DNA from: JADKBO01 sp965230345
GTDB taxonomy: Bacteria; Bacteroidota; Bacteroidia; Chitinophagales; Saprospiraceae
Direction of reading: 5' to 3'
Assembly: GCA_965230345.1 (NCBI GenBank)
Contig: CBDDKR010000001.1
Span: 558,001-622,000 of the forward strand
Length of the DNA: 64,000 nt
Shown here: in pieces, positions 41,538 to 51,151 of the stretch
Layout: each line of letters begins with the position of its first letter
How positions within the stretch are numbered: the stretch's first letter is position 1
Translations under genes and position numbers: made by a program
Notes under the pieces: model-generated
What the model was told of the DNA's origin: nothing
Seen by the model: the letters and a program-made list of their open reading frames with translations, nothing else
Databases searched by the model: none

Positions 41538-41801
41538 ATGAAGAAGTCAAAATTCATAGAGCCCCAGATTATCAGGGCCAACAAAGAAAATGAAGCAGGT
41601 CGAAACACTAAATACGTTAGTCGTGTGTTAGGAATTAGCACAGTTAAGTTTTACAAGTGGCGTAAGTATAGTGGCATAGATGTCTCTGACCTCAAGCAGC
41701 TTAAAGAATTACAAGTTGAGAATGCCAAGCTCAAAAATATGTATGCCGAACAAGCCTTACAGTTAGAAATGGCAAAAGAGGTAATTTCAAAAAAGTGGTA
41801 A
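41538..41801 (+). CDS. IS3-family OrfA (helix-turn-helix)
   Basis: An 87-residue OrfA: IIRANKENEAGRNTKYVSRV, then LGISTVKFYKWRKYSG as helix-turn-helix, and a leucine-zipper-like tail (LKELQVENAKLKNMYAEQAL). In complete IS3 elements it joins OrfB by programmed frameshifting. Here it can only make a DNA-binding fragment. Confidence 0.85.
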   Translation: MKKSKFIEPQIIRANKENEAGRNTKYVSRVLGISTVKFYKWRKYSGIDVSDLKQLKELQVENAKLKNMYAEQALQLEMAKEVISKKW

Positions 41802-42055
41802 GACCTTCTGCCCAAAGGAATGCTTGTTCGCACCTTCGAGATATGTTTAAAGCCAGTGAACGGTTCAACAGAACATATCAAGAAGATGTTCTAGATGCCT
41901 ATATAATTGAAAGTTTAAATGAACTTGAGGAGTTATCAGATTCATGGAGAGATGAATACAATAGTTGCCACCCACATCAAGCATTGAAACGCATGAGTCC
42001 AATAGTATTTGCAAATGCGAGCCGCAGAGTTATTGATGCTTACGAATCAGTATAG
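41795..42055 (+). pseudogene. IS3-family OrfB remnant, internal deletion
   Basis: The frame keeps the beginning of OrfB (VRPSAQRNACSHLRDMFKAS) and its very end (ERFNRTYQEDVLDAYIIESL, YNSCHPHQALKRMSP). Roughly 190 residues between them, with the first two catalytic aspartates of the DDE core, are gone. The junction is near 41858. It cannot be an active transposase. Confidence 0.85.
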
Positions 42056-42291
42056 GATAAAATGAATGGCTCTATCGAGCTAGTCTTGACAGAATCTACA
42101 CAATTAATTGGCTATAGCTTCATGAATACTTCAATGAAGTAATTTAATTTTAACTTGGGGGTGTTTAGGAAGAGTCTTCAGCTATTGTACACCAATAAAT
42201 AGAATGAGCATTAACTATATTTTTTTTGAGATTAGTAAAAATAAATTAACTTTATGCGGTTAAGAGTATTTTGAAAACAAATTACCCAATT

Positions 42292-42960
42292 ATGAACCAC
42301 TTTTTTCTTATATTTTCTATTATATTTTTCTTTACTACCTCAATAGCAGGACAAAAGAATTTCATCTCAGGAACTCTTGGATTGACGGATGGAAGTACCC
42401 TTGAATGTGAATTCATTTTAAGAATTAAAAACGGCAAGGATGGTATATTTAATGAAGATCATAAAGTTTTAAAATACAGAATGCCAGGGTCTGATAAAGT
42501 CGAAAGATTAAGTTTTAAAGAACTAGACTACATTTCTGTGAATACGGATAAAACGAAGATATTCTTGGTAAGAACACCATATTATGAAATTCGAAGAAAA
42601 AAGGCACCTAAGAAAACAAAAGATGCAGTTTGGTGTCAATTTAGAGGAGGTTGTGATGATATTAAAAGTTTCCTAGTCGTTCAAGAGTTTGAAGTGGACA
42701 AAAATGGTCAGGTTTGGGAAAATTATTTAGATGGCATGGGGGCTTATCTACTTCAAAGACCTGATGAAGATGCGCCAACATTTGTAGGTTATGTCTTTTT
42801 AAGAAAAATTATCACTCAACGAGCCTTTGACAAGCAAAGAAGAAAAATGTTGGAAAAGTATTTCTTAGGAGATGAACATGCAGAAGCTTTTCTTGAGGGA
42901 AAGAAAAGGATCAAACAGAAAGAACTAAAGGAGTATGTAATGAATAGGTGCGGTATATGA
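42292..42960 (+). CDS. Secreted protein of unknown function
   Basis: A 222-residue protein from ATG 42292 (a TTG at 42271 is less likely). The signal peptide is MNHFFLIFSIIFFFTTSIAGQ. The mature part has GTLGLTDGSTLECEFILRIK, LKYRMPGSDKVERLSFKELD and a basic C-terminal helix (KQRRKMLEKYFLGDEHAEAF). It recalls Bacteroidota exported proteins with a beta-rich domain followed by a helical tail, but I recognise no named family. It overlaps the next gene by four bases (ATGA), suggesting a two-gene operon. It lies just outside the cassette array and has no attC. Confidence 0.75.
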   Translation: MNHFFLIFSIIFFFTTSIAGQKNFISGTLGLTDGSTLECEFILRIKNGKDGIFNEDHKVLKYRMPGSDKVERLSFKELDYISVNTDKTKIFLVRTPYYEIRRKKAPKKTKDAVWCQFRGGCDDIKSFLVVQEFEVDKNGQVWENYLDGMGAYLLQRPDEDAPTFVGYVFLRKIITQRAFDKQRRKMLEKYFLGDEHAEAFLEGKKRIKQKELKEYVMNRCGI

Positions 42961-43496
42961 AATGGATTAAATTATTTTTTTTTATTATAGGTCTTAATTA
43001 TTCATCCAGCATAAAGGCACAATATTTTGATGGTTTTTTGGATGTTGTAGGTAAATTAGGGTACGAAACTGGAGCAACATCATATGGAATTATTTCTGGT
43101 GAAACTGGAGTATCTAAATATTTATCATTAGGTCTCAATTTAAAGTATCTTCTTTCGTCAAGATCTGATCTCGGTATGAATTCGACCTTGGATGAAGATG
43201 GTAAAATTGGTTATTCTTTGAGAGCCGATATTCATGCCCACAATATAGTTGATCTAGCTAAATCGGATATACTTTTGGGTTATAATTATAAGCATGGCAC
43301 TTCAGGAGTCCATATTGAATATAGATATTTCATTAGTGAGTTTTTTGGATTTTACGGAAGAAGCAAATATCATTTCGATTATCCTAGGATAACTGTTCTT
43401 TCGGATAATAGTTTTTTAGAATCGAAGCTGCGATTTGAAGTTGGAATTATATTTAAAACGATTTCAGGAAACTCATACAATAACGAAGATTGGTGA
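42957..43496 (+). CDS. Outer-membrane beta-barrel-like protein
   Basis: A 179-residue protein from ATG 42957 overlapping the previous stop codon; a GTG at 42948 is less likely. The signal peptide ends at KAQYFDG. Alternating aromatic and polar residues (GVSKYLSLGLNLKYLLSSRS, VHIEYRYFISEFFGFYGRSK) and an aromatic-rich end (LRFEVGIIFKT) suggest a small barrel or a secreted beta protein. Probably co-expressed with the upstream gene. Confidence 0.7.
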   Translation: MKWIKLFFFIIGLNYSSSIKAQYFDGFLDVVGKLGYETGATSYGIISGETGVSKYLSLGLNLKYLLSSRSDLGMNSTLDEDGKIGYSLRADIHAHNIVDLAKSDILLGYNYKHGTSGVHIEYRYFISEFFGFYGRSKYHFDYPRITVLSDNSFLESKLRFEVGIIFKTISGNSYNNEDW

Positions 43497-44018
43497 TTTG
43501 TAAATCATTGATTGCATTCTTTTAAGAAGTCTGTGATACTAAAAATATGCTGACTAGATAATACATCTAGAAGTTTGAATTAGATGTCTTATGAGTGCTA
43601 GTATGGTGTGCTTTGTCAATTTAAAATCATACTATTAAATCTACGATTGAACACAAGTATAGATTGGATCAAGAATTGAGTTGAACACAATTTTCATTTA
43701 GTTATTTCATTTTGTGTAGTGTAATTCTTGCTCTATTTCCAACGCTTGAATTTTACATGTTTTGAAATAAGTAGTGTGAAATTGCATATTCATATCATTC
43801 CATAAAAGTAGATATCCTATCGACGATTAAATTCAGTTGAAGAAACTATATATCCTTTAATGGATAATTATGTTAGCTGAATGTCTGCCTCTTTACGATT
43901 AAAAAGAGAAAAGTAAAGCAAAAGGATAAGTAAAAAATGGATATTTATCATCTAATAATATTAACTTGTTTAGTTGTTGGTTGGATTTAGTGTGTAGTAG
44001 GTAGTTATTGTTGGTAAA
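43497..44018. other. Gene-free stretch
   Basis: About 520 bases of AT-rich sequence without a credible gene, attC or IS end. I see no RNA gene. It separates the two-gene operon from the kelch pseudogene. Confidence 0.5.
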
Positions 44019-44971
44019 ATGTGGTTTTTGATGAAAAGTCTAGGTACTAAAATTTTGGTTTTGCTTCTAGTTGTTGTGTTTACAAACTGTAGCGATAATT
44101 CGAATATGGAAGAAACTCCGATAAATGAATGGACGAAACGGAGTGATATTCCTGAATATGCTTTAAGATTAAATGCAAACGTAGTTACATACAAGAACAA
44201 TGCATTTTTATTACCAGGAAAGGGAGGAGACAGGTTTAGTTCAAGACCAGAAATATTGAAATATTCTGATAATAAGTGGACTCAAGTTACTACCTACAAT
44301 GGATTAGCACGGGCAGGCAGCTCTAATGCAATAAGAAATAAAGATGTAATTTATATTCTTGGGGTGTAAATGGTTCGGGTGCACCAACGGATGAAGTAAG
44401 GGCCTTTTCGATCAAAAATAAAAGTATAAGCCTTGAGACGCGTTTTTCTCCTGCTAGCAAAGTGGCTTATTCAGATAATAAGGCATATTTTTTTAATGAT
44501 GAAACATTTTCATCCTATGATTTTAACACTGATGTTAAGGAATCCCTTCCAGTACTTAGTGTAAATGATTCTTTTTCGTCTGCCGTTATTGCTTCTGAAA
44601 ATAATATAATCTACGTTCTATTTCCATCACAGACTTCAAATAATTTTTATAGTTTTAACGAGGTTACTAAAGAATGGATTCAATTGTCGGATTTTGCTGG
44701 ACCAACGAGAGTGGATGCCTCTATTGTTTGAACGGGTACGGATATTTATGCTGGTCTAGGCAAAAATGAATCTCCATTTTATGATATATGGAAGTATAAT
44801 TTGCAAACTGATGAATGGGTAGAGTATACTTTGTATCCTGGAAAACACTTTTCTTCTGGTTTTGCGTTTGAATTAAATAATGAACTGTTTTTTGGAGGAG
44901 GATTCACAGGAAGGGGCTACATATCACATGATGTTTTAAATGAAGAGATTTATAGCATAAAGGTGAAATAG
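44019..44971 (+). pseudogene. Kelch-repeat lipoprotein pseudogene
   Basis: The frame starts with lipobox signal LLLVVVFTNC (ATG 44019 or 44031) and reads kelch-type repeats (NAFLLPGKGGDRFSSRPEIL, DVIYILG). At about 44361 one G of a G run is missing, so the kelch motif GGVNGSG is shifted by one base; the second frame continues to TGA 44729. After that TGA, the same frame reads on for 80 codons (TGTDIYAGLGKNESPFYDIW, LNNELFFGGGFTGRGYIS) to TAG 44969. Two lesions, one frameshift and one nonsense, thus separate three in-line pieces of one gene. Confidence 0.8.
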
Positions 44972-45169
44972 AAACCACAAAAAACTAAATATATCAGATC
45001 AATTGGAAACCCCTAATGTAATCTGAAGTCGTTTTTGAAGACATCAATAGTAGTTAAGTACAAATCGTTTTGAAATCTAACTATATAAAACGTATTTTTT
45101 AGCATAAGTCTTAATTACTTTTTTTGTTAAATGATTTAATGATTATGAAATATGCAGGATTTGTTCATA

Positions 45170-46216
45170 ACCTGAGTTCGATTAATATTTGACTGATAAT
45201 AAGGGTTTTATATATTGTTAAATACCCTTATTGATTATGGAGTAATAAGGAATAGTTGTACCTTAATGGTTGACTATCAATTAATTAACAGAGCTATTCC
45301 TTATGATTCTTAAAGAGCAAATTACTAATATTTTCTGTGTTGTGGATGAATTTGTGATCGAATTTGAAAATCACCTTGACCAACACAGTATTGGAAACAA
45401 ACCCAAGCGTAAACCTAAATTAAACACTTCCGAGGTGATGACAATAATGATTCTATTTCAATTGAGTGGCATACGATGTTTCAAATGGTTTTATAATCAA
45501 TATCTCGTCAAACATTTGTCCTCAGAATTTCCCAATCTCGTTTCTTATAATCGTTTTGTAAAACTTCAGAAAAAAGCATTATTACCCATGGCCTTGTTCG
45601 CAAAGACATGTTGTTTAGGAAGCTGTACTGGTATATCTTTTGTTGACTCTACTCCCATAAGGGTATGTAAAAACAAACGGATTTTTAATCATAAAGTATT
45701 TAAGAATATTGCGACAAGGGGGAAGTCCACAATGGGATATTTCTTTGGCTTTAAACTTCATTTAGTTGTCAATGAATATGGCCAAGTGATTGATTTTCAG
45801 ATCACTCAAGCAAATGTTGATGATCGTACACCGTTAAAGGGTAATTTGTTTAAAAGGATCTGGGGCAAACTGTATGGAGATAAAGGCTATGTTAGCAAGC
45901 AACTTACAGAAGTGCTTTTTGATAATGGCATACATCTGGTAACAGGGATACGTAAAAACATGAAAAACTCATTGATGCCTTTAATCGATAAGATAATGCT
46001 ACGCAAACGTAGCATCATTGAAACGATCAACGATCAATTAAAAAACATTTGTATGATAGAACATTCTCGCCATCGTTCATTCCACAATTTTATTAATAAT
46101 CTCTTAGCTGGATTAATAGCATACTCTTTCTTGCCAAAAAAGCCCACAATCAAATTATATCAGTTTACACCACAAAATTCTTCGCAATTAGCTCTTTTTT
46201 AATATCGAACTCAGGT
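45170..46216 (+). mobile_element. IS982-family insertion sequence, apparently intact
   Basis: The inverted ends are ACCTGAGTTCGAT at 45170 and ATCGAACTCAGGT ending at 46216. TCATA flanks both sides (45165-45169 and 46217-46221), a clear target duplication. The transposase frame is complete. Confidence 0.9.
45303..46202 (+). CDS. IS982-family transposase
   Basis: A 299-residue protein typical of IS982 transposases: TSEVMTIMILFQLSGIRCFK near the N-terminus, the first catalytic Asp in GISFVDSTPIRVCKNKR, HLVVNEYGQVIDFQITQANV with the second acidic region, YGDKGYVSKQL, and the closing RSIIETINDQLKNICMIEHS with the last Glu. All acidic residues of the DDE core appear present and the element has intact ends and a target duplication, so it is probably recent and active. 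Confidence 0.93.
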   Translation: MILKEQITNIFCVVDEFVIEFENHLDQHSIGNKPKRKPKLNTSEVMTIMILFQLSGIRCFKWFYNQYLVKHLSSEFPNLVSYNRFVKLQKKALLPMALFAKTCCLGSCTGISFVDSTPIRVCKNKRIFNHKVFKNIATRGKSTMGYFFGFKLHLVVNEYGQVIDFQITQANVDDRTPLKGNLFKRIWGKLYGDKGYVSKQLTEVLFDNGIHLVTGIRKNMKNSLMPLIDKIMLRKRSIIETINDQLKNICMIEHSRHRSFHNFINNLLAGLIAYSFLPKKPTIKLYQFTPQNSSQLALF

Positions 46217-47571
46217 TCATAGGAATTATTTAGAAATAGCTCAGTCATTTGCTTTAAATTTTTCTTCCTTAAATGAAATTGGGGCTGCTTTATGTGTTTA
46301 CCACAGACATGTTAAGGTAATAGACATATGGGATGGATTTAAGGATGTTAAAAAATCAGAGCCTTGGAATGAAAATACTGTTGTTCCTGTTTTTTCTACG
46401 ACTAAGGCTGTTACTTCTGCTTGTCTTGCAATGCTTCATAGTCAAAGACTTTTTAGTTATGAGGATTGCATAAGCAATTATTGGAACAATTTTAGAGTTA
46501 ATGGAAAAGAGTCAATTACCGTTGAGGAGTTACTTCAACATAGAGCTGGGTTATCAGCTATTGATTGTAAATTAAGTATTGAGACGATTCGAAATCGAAG
46601 AGAATTAGAACGAATTATTGAAAATCAAAAACTTCTATGGGAACCAGGGAATTACCAGGGCTATCATGTATGGAATATTGGTTGGTACATCAGCACATTA
46701 ATTTCTAAAATTGATAAAGGCAATAGATATTTAAAGAATTTCTTGAATGAAGAAGTATTACCAAATATTGAGGGAGAGATACGAATCGGGATAGATAAAG
46801 GATATAATATTTCTAAAATTGCGGAGCTAAAACCCTTTTCAAAATTAAGTGGGCTGTTTGCTATGCCATTCAAATTTGTCTTGGAATTTTTTAAACCTTG
46901 GTCTTTGACTTTTAGATCAATTCTCAACCCATCATTTGCAAACGATCATACTAACTTTAACAAAAAAGAAATTTTACAATTGGAAATTGGTGCTGGGGGA
47001 GGTATTGCAAATGCACGAGGATTGGCATCTTTTATTGATGCATTGACTAATGAAAAGCATGTTCTGAGTCTTAGCAAGGATTCTCTAGATTATATTATGG
47101 ATTATCCCAATGATCCAGCAAATGGATTTGAAGATATAGTGTTAAAACAAGATGCTTTTCGCTTTCATGCAGGATTTATGAAACCGTCAGAGAACCACAA
47201 CTTTTCTCAATCAACAAAGGCCTTTGGTGGATTTGGGGCAGGTGGAAGTTTTGTATTTCATGATCCTGACGCTGAGGTGACCATTGCCTACACAATGAAT
47301 AATATGGCGTCACGAATGATGAATATGGATAGAGAGGTGAACATTAGACGCTCGGTATATCGGACAATAGCTCAGATTTCTTAGGAGCATCAGTAAATTG
47401 TGTACCAAATTAAATTGGAGACATTCAGAAGTAAGGATGATTATAAGTGGCCTATTTATCTTAAGAATACCATGCGCACAGGATGGCACTATATACTGAT
47501 CTTATTACCTTTGAAAAACTTTAAATATAATGTACATTAAATCTAAAGGCTTAGCACTCTTAAGCATTATT

Positions 47572-48036
47572 TTAAAAAAAAAAATTAATTGGTAGAACCG
47601 ATATAGTCTTGTTATACCTAGATTTACCAACTGAAAAGGTCCACGTTCCTAATGATGCATCGATAAGGTCTGCTTTTCTGAATAATTCTACCAATGGATA
47701 ATTGGGGTTCTTGTATCTTGTTATTTTATGATGATAAAATATGATTAGACTTATTTCTTCTTGCCAATGGATTAGTCCATTTTTACTTAACCATTCTTTA
47801 GCCCTTTGAATAGAAGGCTCTAAGTAAGTAAAAGTATGATCAGTCCAAACACCGATATCGTGAAATGCGGCTGCAATTTCTAATTTTTGTTTTTCATCTG
47901 TGGAACATTTTTTTAGTATATAACAGAAGTTCAATGTTCGGTACACATGGTTTCGATATCCTTCGAAATTTGGTCCGATTGCCTCAGTCCAAGGGGCCAA
48001 TATCTCATCCATCAATGGAAATGAAGTTTGTATCAT
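47572..48036 (-). CDS. HD-domain hydrolase
   Basis: A 154-residue HD-superfamily protein. Metal ligands are seen as H in GYRNHVYRTLNF, HD in AAFHDIGVWTDHT and D in FRKADLIDAS. HD proteins are metal-dependent phosphohydrolases, often acting on nucleotides. It is the last gene of a minus-strand operon; its ATG overlaps the stop of the DJ-1 gene (ATGA). The C-terminus (ISVLPINFFF) runs up to an A-tract that may serve as terminator for the operon. Confidence 0.85.
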   Translation of the reverse strand: MIQTSFPLMDEILAPWTEAIGPNFEGYRNHVYRTLNFCYILKKCSTDEKQKLEIAAAFHDIGVWTDHTFTYLEPSIQRAKEWLSKNGLIHWQEEISLIIFYHHKITRYKNPNYPLVELFRKADLIDASLGTWTFSVGKSRYNKTISVLPINFFF

Positions 48037-49361
48037 GGGTTATTAAGAATAAATGATGATTTGTTTTTCATAGGATTTAATTTTTTTTGTTGATATCCTT
48101 TTCTTATCGAAGTTCTATATACTTGCCTAAGAATGATTGATAATGCATTCGTAACTCCTAAAATGGATTTATCAACGGTCTTCATATTGCATCCATAAAC
48201 AGGTTTGGGTTTAAATTCTAAAATTTGATATTCGATGAATTGAGCCCATTCTTTACTTACAATTTTTTCAACTGCTTTAAGTCCTACCTCATAAGATCCC
48301 ACAGCCGGACCCGCGGAGAAGAATTTTCCATCGACTTCTACTTCTTCACCATTAAAATGGGCACCAACTCTTTTGAGATCTATGGTCTGATGATAATTAG
48401 TTGTAACTACTCTGTTCTCGAGTAATCCTGCTGCACCTACAATAAATGTTCCTGCACATACACTAATTATGGCTTGCGCTAACTCCTCTTGAGCCACAAA
48501 AAAATTAAGTACTTTTTTGTCCTGAATATACTTAGGTAATGTAGCTCCTACGATTAATACATTAAGTTGAGGACATTTATCTATAGTTGTATTCGTTGTT
48601 ACATGGGGACCAAGTATGGTGGATGACATTTCTTTTGTCTGGGTATTAATATAGTAAAATTCCGTATTCGGAATTTTTGAAAATACATCAACAGCTCCCA
48701 TATAATCAGGTAAATAAGCACCATCGGGAAGGAATAGTCCTACTTTTAGAGGTTTGGGGATAGTAGGTTGACGAAGGGTCGTTTTACTATCGCAAGGGTA
48801 CTGTACAATGGGATCATATTCTAGGTTGAATTCCGCTAATTTTGTTATCCATTTACCTCGTGATTTGTTGAGTAAGGTAAAGGCCGCTTCGATGGCTCCT
48901 GTTGATGGTCCAGAGGTAATGAATTTACCATCTATTACACAAGTATCTACAGCTTCTATTTGTAAGTCCGTATCCCTTAACTCTTCTAAAGTTTGATTGT
49001 CACTTGTCACTCTTTGACTTTTAATAACACCAGCGCGATAAAGTGCAGTGACACCATTAGAGACGGCAATTATATGAGTCGAAGAATCGGAAATTACTTT
49101 AATAAATTTTAGTATGTTGTCATTTCTTAATTGTTCATTAGACATTCCAACTACGATTAATGCGTCTAATTTCGGACAATCTACGAATGCAGTATTTGGT
49201 TTAATACCAAAACTATAATTACCATAAACCACCTTATTGCTTTGGCCAATGAAATAAGATTTGTTCAAGGGATGAATTCCTAAGACGGCATTTATACCTA
49301 TCATTTCGGCCGGTTGAAATCCTGGAGCTAAAAGGAATCCTATTTTAATTGTATTTAGCAT
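48033..49361 (-). CDS. Tandem DJ-1/PfpI-domain protein
   Basis: A 442-residue protein from ATG 49361; an upstream in-frame ATG at 49424 would overlap the regulator gene. It contains two GATase1-like DJ-1/PfpI domains. The first runs about residues 5-185 (KIGFLLAPGFQPAEMIGIN, HIIAVSNGVTALYRAGVI); its nucleophile position has Ser instead of Cys. The second runs about 205-390 (VGLFLPDGAYLPDYMGAVD, AIISVCAGTFIVGAAGLL) with Cys in place. This resembles the sensory half of GlxA-type AraC regulators. It is encoded directly after an AraC gene, so the two may form a split regulator. Confidence 0.82.
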   Translation of the reverse strand: MLNTIKIGFLLAPGFQPAEMIGINAVLGIHPLNKSYFIGQSNKVVYGNYSFGIKPNTAFVDCPKLDALIVVGMSNEQLRNDNILKFIKVISDSSTHIIAVSNGVTALYRAGVIKSQRVTSDNQTLEELRDTDLQIEAVDTCVIDGKFITSGPSTGAIEAAFTLLNKSRGKWITKLAEFNLEYDPIVQYPCDSKTTLRQPTIPKPLKVGLFLPDGAYLPDYMGAVDVFSKIPNTEFYYINTQTKEMSSTILGPHVTTNTTIDKCPQLNVLIVGATLPKYIQDKKVLNFFVAQEELAQAIISVCAGTFIVGAAGLLENRVVTTNYHQTIDLKRVGAHFNGEEVEVDGKFFSAGPAVGSYEVGLKAVEKIVSKEWAQFIEYQILEFKPKPVYGCNMKTVDKSILGVTNALSIILRQVYRTSIRKGYQQKKLNPMKNKSSFILNNP

Positions 49362-49423
49362 GTCACTAGTTTTGCACAAAAGTATTACGACCCATGTACA
49401 TTCATATTGATTGGATAGTTCCA

Positions 49424-50281
49424 TTAATAGGACAAATCAATCTTCCTTCTATATTCGGTAGGTGTTAAAGAAGTATGTTTTTTGAAAAATCGAATGAAAT
49501 AAGCCGAATCATGGTAACCTAACTTGCCTGCTATTTCGGTTATGTTGACATCCAATAGCATTAGTAAATATTTAGCTTCTACTATTTTAAACCGTATCAA
49601 TAATTCGGTAGCTGTTATTCCAATAACTTTTTTAATTGATTTGTTCAAATGATTTGGTGTTATTGAAAGTCGTTGGGCATATTGGGCGACATTTATATTC
49701 AGATGAATGGTTTTATTAATTTCAGTTTTGAATTTTCGAGTTATTTCTACTGAGGATCTATTGTTTTGGGATACTTCATTGTAGCATTGGTTAATTTCCA
49801 ACAGCAGAGTGATGACATAAGCATTGATGATTGATAGTTTTTGATGGTTTTGATCTTTACTCCATATGATTCTTTTAAATAGATTCTCGAAGTATTCTAC
49901 GGGCATATGTTTAATTTCGAAAAGCGAAGTACTCCATGTTTCTAAAAATTCTAAGTTGAAAATCAAAGAATGACTTCCCATTGAGCCTAAAGATCCTTCT
50001 CCATTTAAAAGTAGAAAATAACCGTCAATATCTTCCGATATTTCTTCGAAACTAAAGGGTTTGTGTGGCTGAATTACGATAAGGTTATTCTTTAAAGCCT
50101 GGACTCTTTGTAGTCCAGAAATCAACTCTATAAAACCTTTTTTGATTAGAATGAATACTATACCTTTTTGTTTTAATAGGGGAGTAGGAGGTTGAATTCC
50201 GTTTATGAAATGAGCCAATGTACCACACTTATATTCTTCATGATCTTCGAAATATTCCTTTACGATGGTGGCTGTGTTCAT
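49424..50281 (-). CDS. AraC-family transcription regulator
   Basis: A 285-residue protein. The N-terminal ~170 residues fit an AraC ligand-binding-type barrel (HKPFSFEEISEDIDGYFLLL, KGIVFILIKKGFIELISG). The C-terminal ~100 residues hold two helix-turn-helix motifs (NVAQYAQRLSITPNHLNKSI; NITEIAGKLGYHDSAYFIRF, SLTPTEYRRK). It is the first gene of a minus-strand operon with the tandem DJ-1 protein and the HD hydrolase. It probably controls this operon or a divergent target. Confidence 0.9.
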   Translation of the reverse strand: MNTATIVKEYFEDHEEYKCGTLAHFINGIQPPTPLLKQKGIVFILIKKGFIELISGLQRVQALKNNLIVIQPHKPFSFEEISEDIDGYFLLLNGEGSLGSMGSHSLIFNLEFLETWSTSLFEIKHMPVEYFENLFKRIIWSKDQNHQKLSIINAYVITLLLEINQCYNEVSQNNRSSVEITRKFKTEINKTIHLNINVAQYAQRLSITPNHLNKSIKKVIGITATELLIRFKIVEAKYLLMLLDVNITEIAGKLGYHDSAYFIRFFKKHTSLTPTEYRRKIDLSY

Positions 50282-51151
50282 TATCTTTTAATCGTCTTAA
50301 ATTGGTTAAGATTTATCTACATTTAATATAGTCGTTTACCAATTCTCCAATACTCTAATAACATAAAATATTCTAAATTGTTGGAGTCTAAGGAATATTG
50401 AAGTTGAAAGCGTTATTCATATCAATAACACATAAGAATTAGATATAACAGTACAATCAACCAATGTATAATTATGTGATTTAAAGAAGTCTACTATTAA
50501 ATCATTTGTATATCAGAACAATTTTACAAGGTACTGGCCGGATCGTCGAATCTCAATTATGATATAGCTTTATGAATATATAGATTTTAAAGAAGACTAT
50601 TATACATTACAAAACTTGATGGATCATTTGCAATTCTTAAATATAGAGAATCCCGTTACTCATCATATGAATTTTCTATTTGATAAAGACTTGTTTAAGG
50701 TGACAATTGGATACTGCAGTTAAATTCTTAAATAGTATAATACTGTAGTCCGAATAAAGAACTCACGGTTGCTTGAGCATCTAACGATTCCTTTCTACCA
50801 TGAATGTGAAATCCATTCCAAACTGAATTTTTTCTGTCAAATTCATTGACCTCTTTCCAATTTTTCTAAGCAATGAATTACGCTCATTAAATTCTAATGA
50901 GACTTCTTATTATTCTAACAATAGAATACGAGTAATATTTCATACTGTATGGTCAAATTATTGTTGGTAATATTTCCTGATCAGTAAGATTACCAATTGT
51001 TGATTAATCTTAGTGTATTAAATAATCTTCTCGTATGTTGCAAATGACTATTAATTAGTAACTTGTGGGAGTGAGAGGAAGTGTTTCTTGAAACAACTAA
51101 ACAATTATATACTGAATAATTATAAAAATTGGATAGCAAAAATCTGATCAA
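50282..51151. other. Gene-free stretch with divergent promoters
   Basis: About 870 bases between divergently oriented AraC genes. No credible gene, attC or IS is seen. It must hold the promoters of both regulators. The right end has a string of short AT-rich hairpins without clear pattern. Confidence 0.5.

Larger units (their letters stand above)
41485..42180 (+). mobile_element. Internally deleted IS3-family element
   Basis: TGAAGACT at 41485 and AGTCTTCA at 42173 form inverted ends. Between them lie an OrfA and a strongly shortened OrfB lacking the catalytic core. At ~700 bp it is about half a normal IS3 element. No target duplication is evident. Confidence 0.75.
45145..47384 (+). pseudogene. 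Beta-lactamase-family serine hydrolase split by IS982
   Basis: The first eight codons (MKYAGFVH) lie at 45145-45168. Removing the IS and one copy of its 5 bp duplication joins them in frame to AGGAATTAT at 46221, giving a ~395-residue protein. The SxxK catalytic motif is in VFSTTKAVTSACL (Ser near residue 67), a tyrosine motif is in NYQGYHVWNIGW and FGGFGAGGSFVFHDPD fits the third motif. It resembles EstB/class C-like esterases. The insertion removes the natural start from the rest, so the gene is inactive unless an internal start such as 46431 is used; that start lies downstream of the SxxK motif. Confidence 0.85.

Noticed and set aside
46431..47384. 317-codon frame as a complete hydrolase
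   Set aside because: It lacks the catalytic SxxK motif, which lies just upstream in the same frame; it is the 3' part of the IS-split gene.
50282..51151. Possible RNA gene in the 870 bp gap between AraC genes
   Set aside because: Only scattered AT-rich hairpins are seen, with no tRNA arms, ribosomal motifs or clear terminator pairing.
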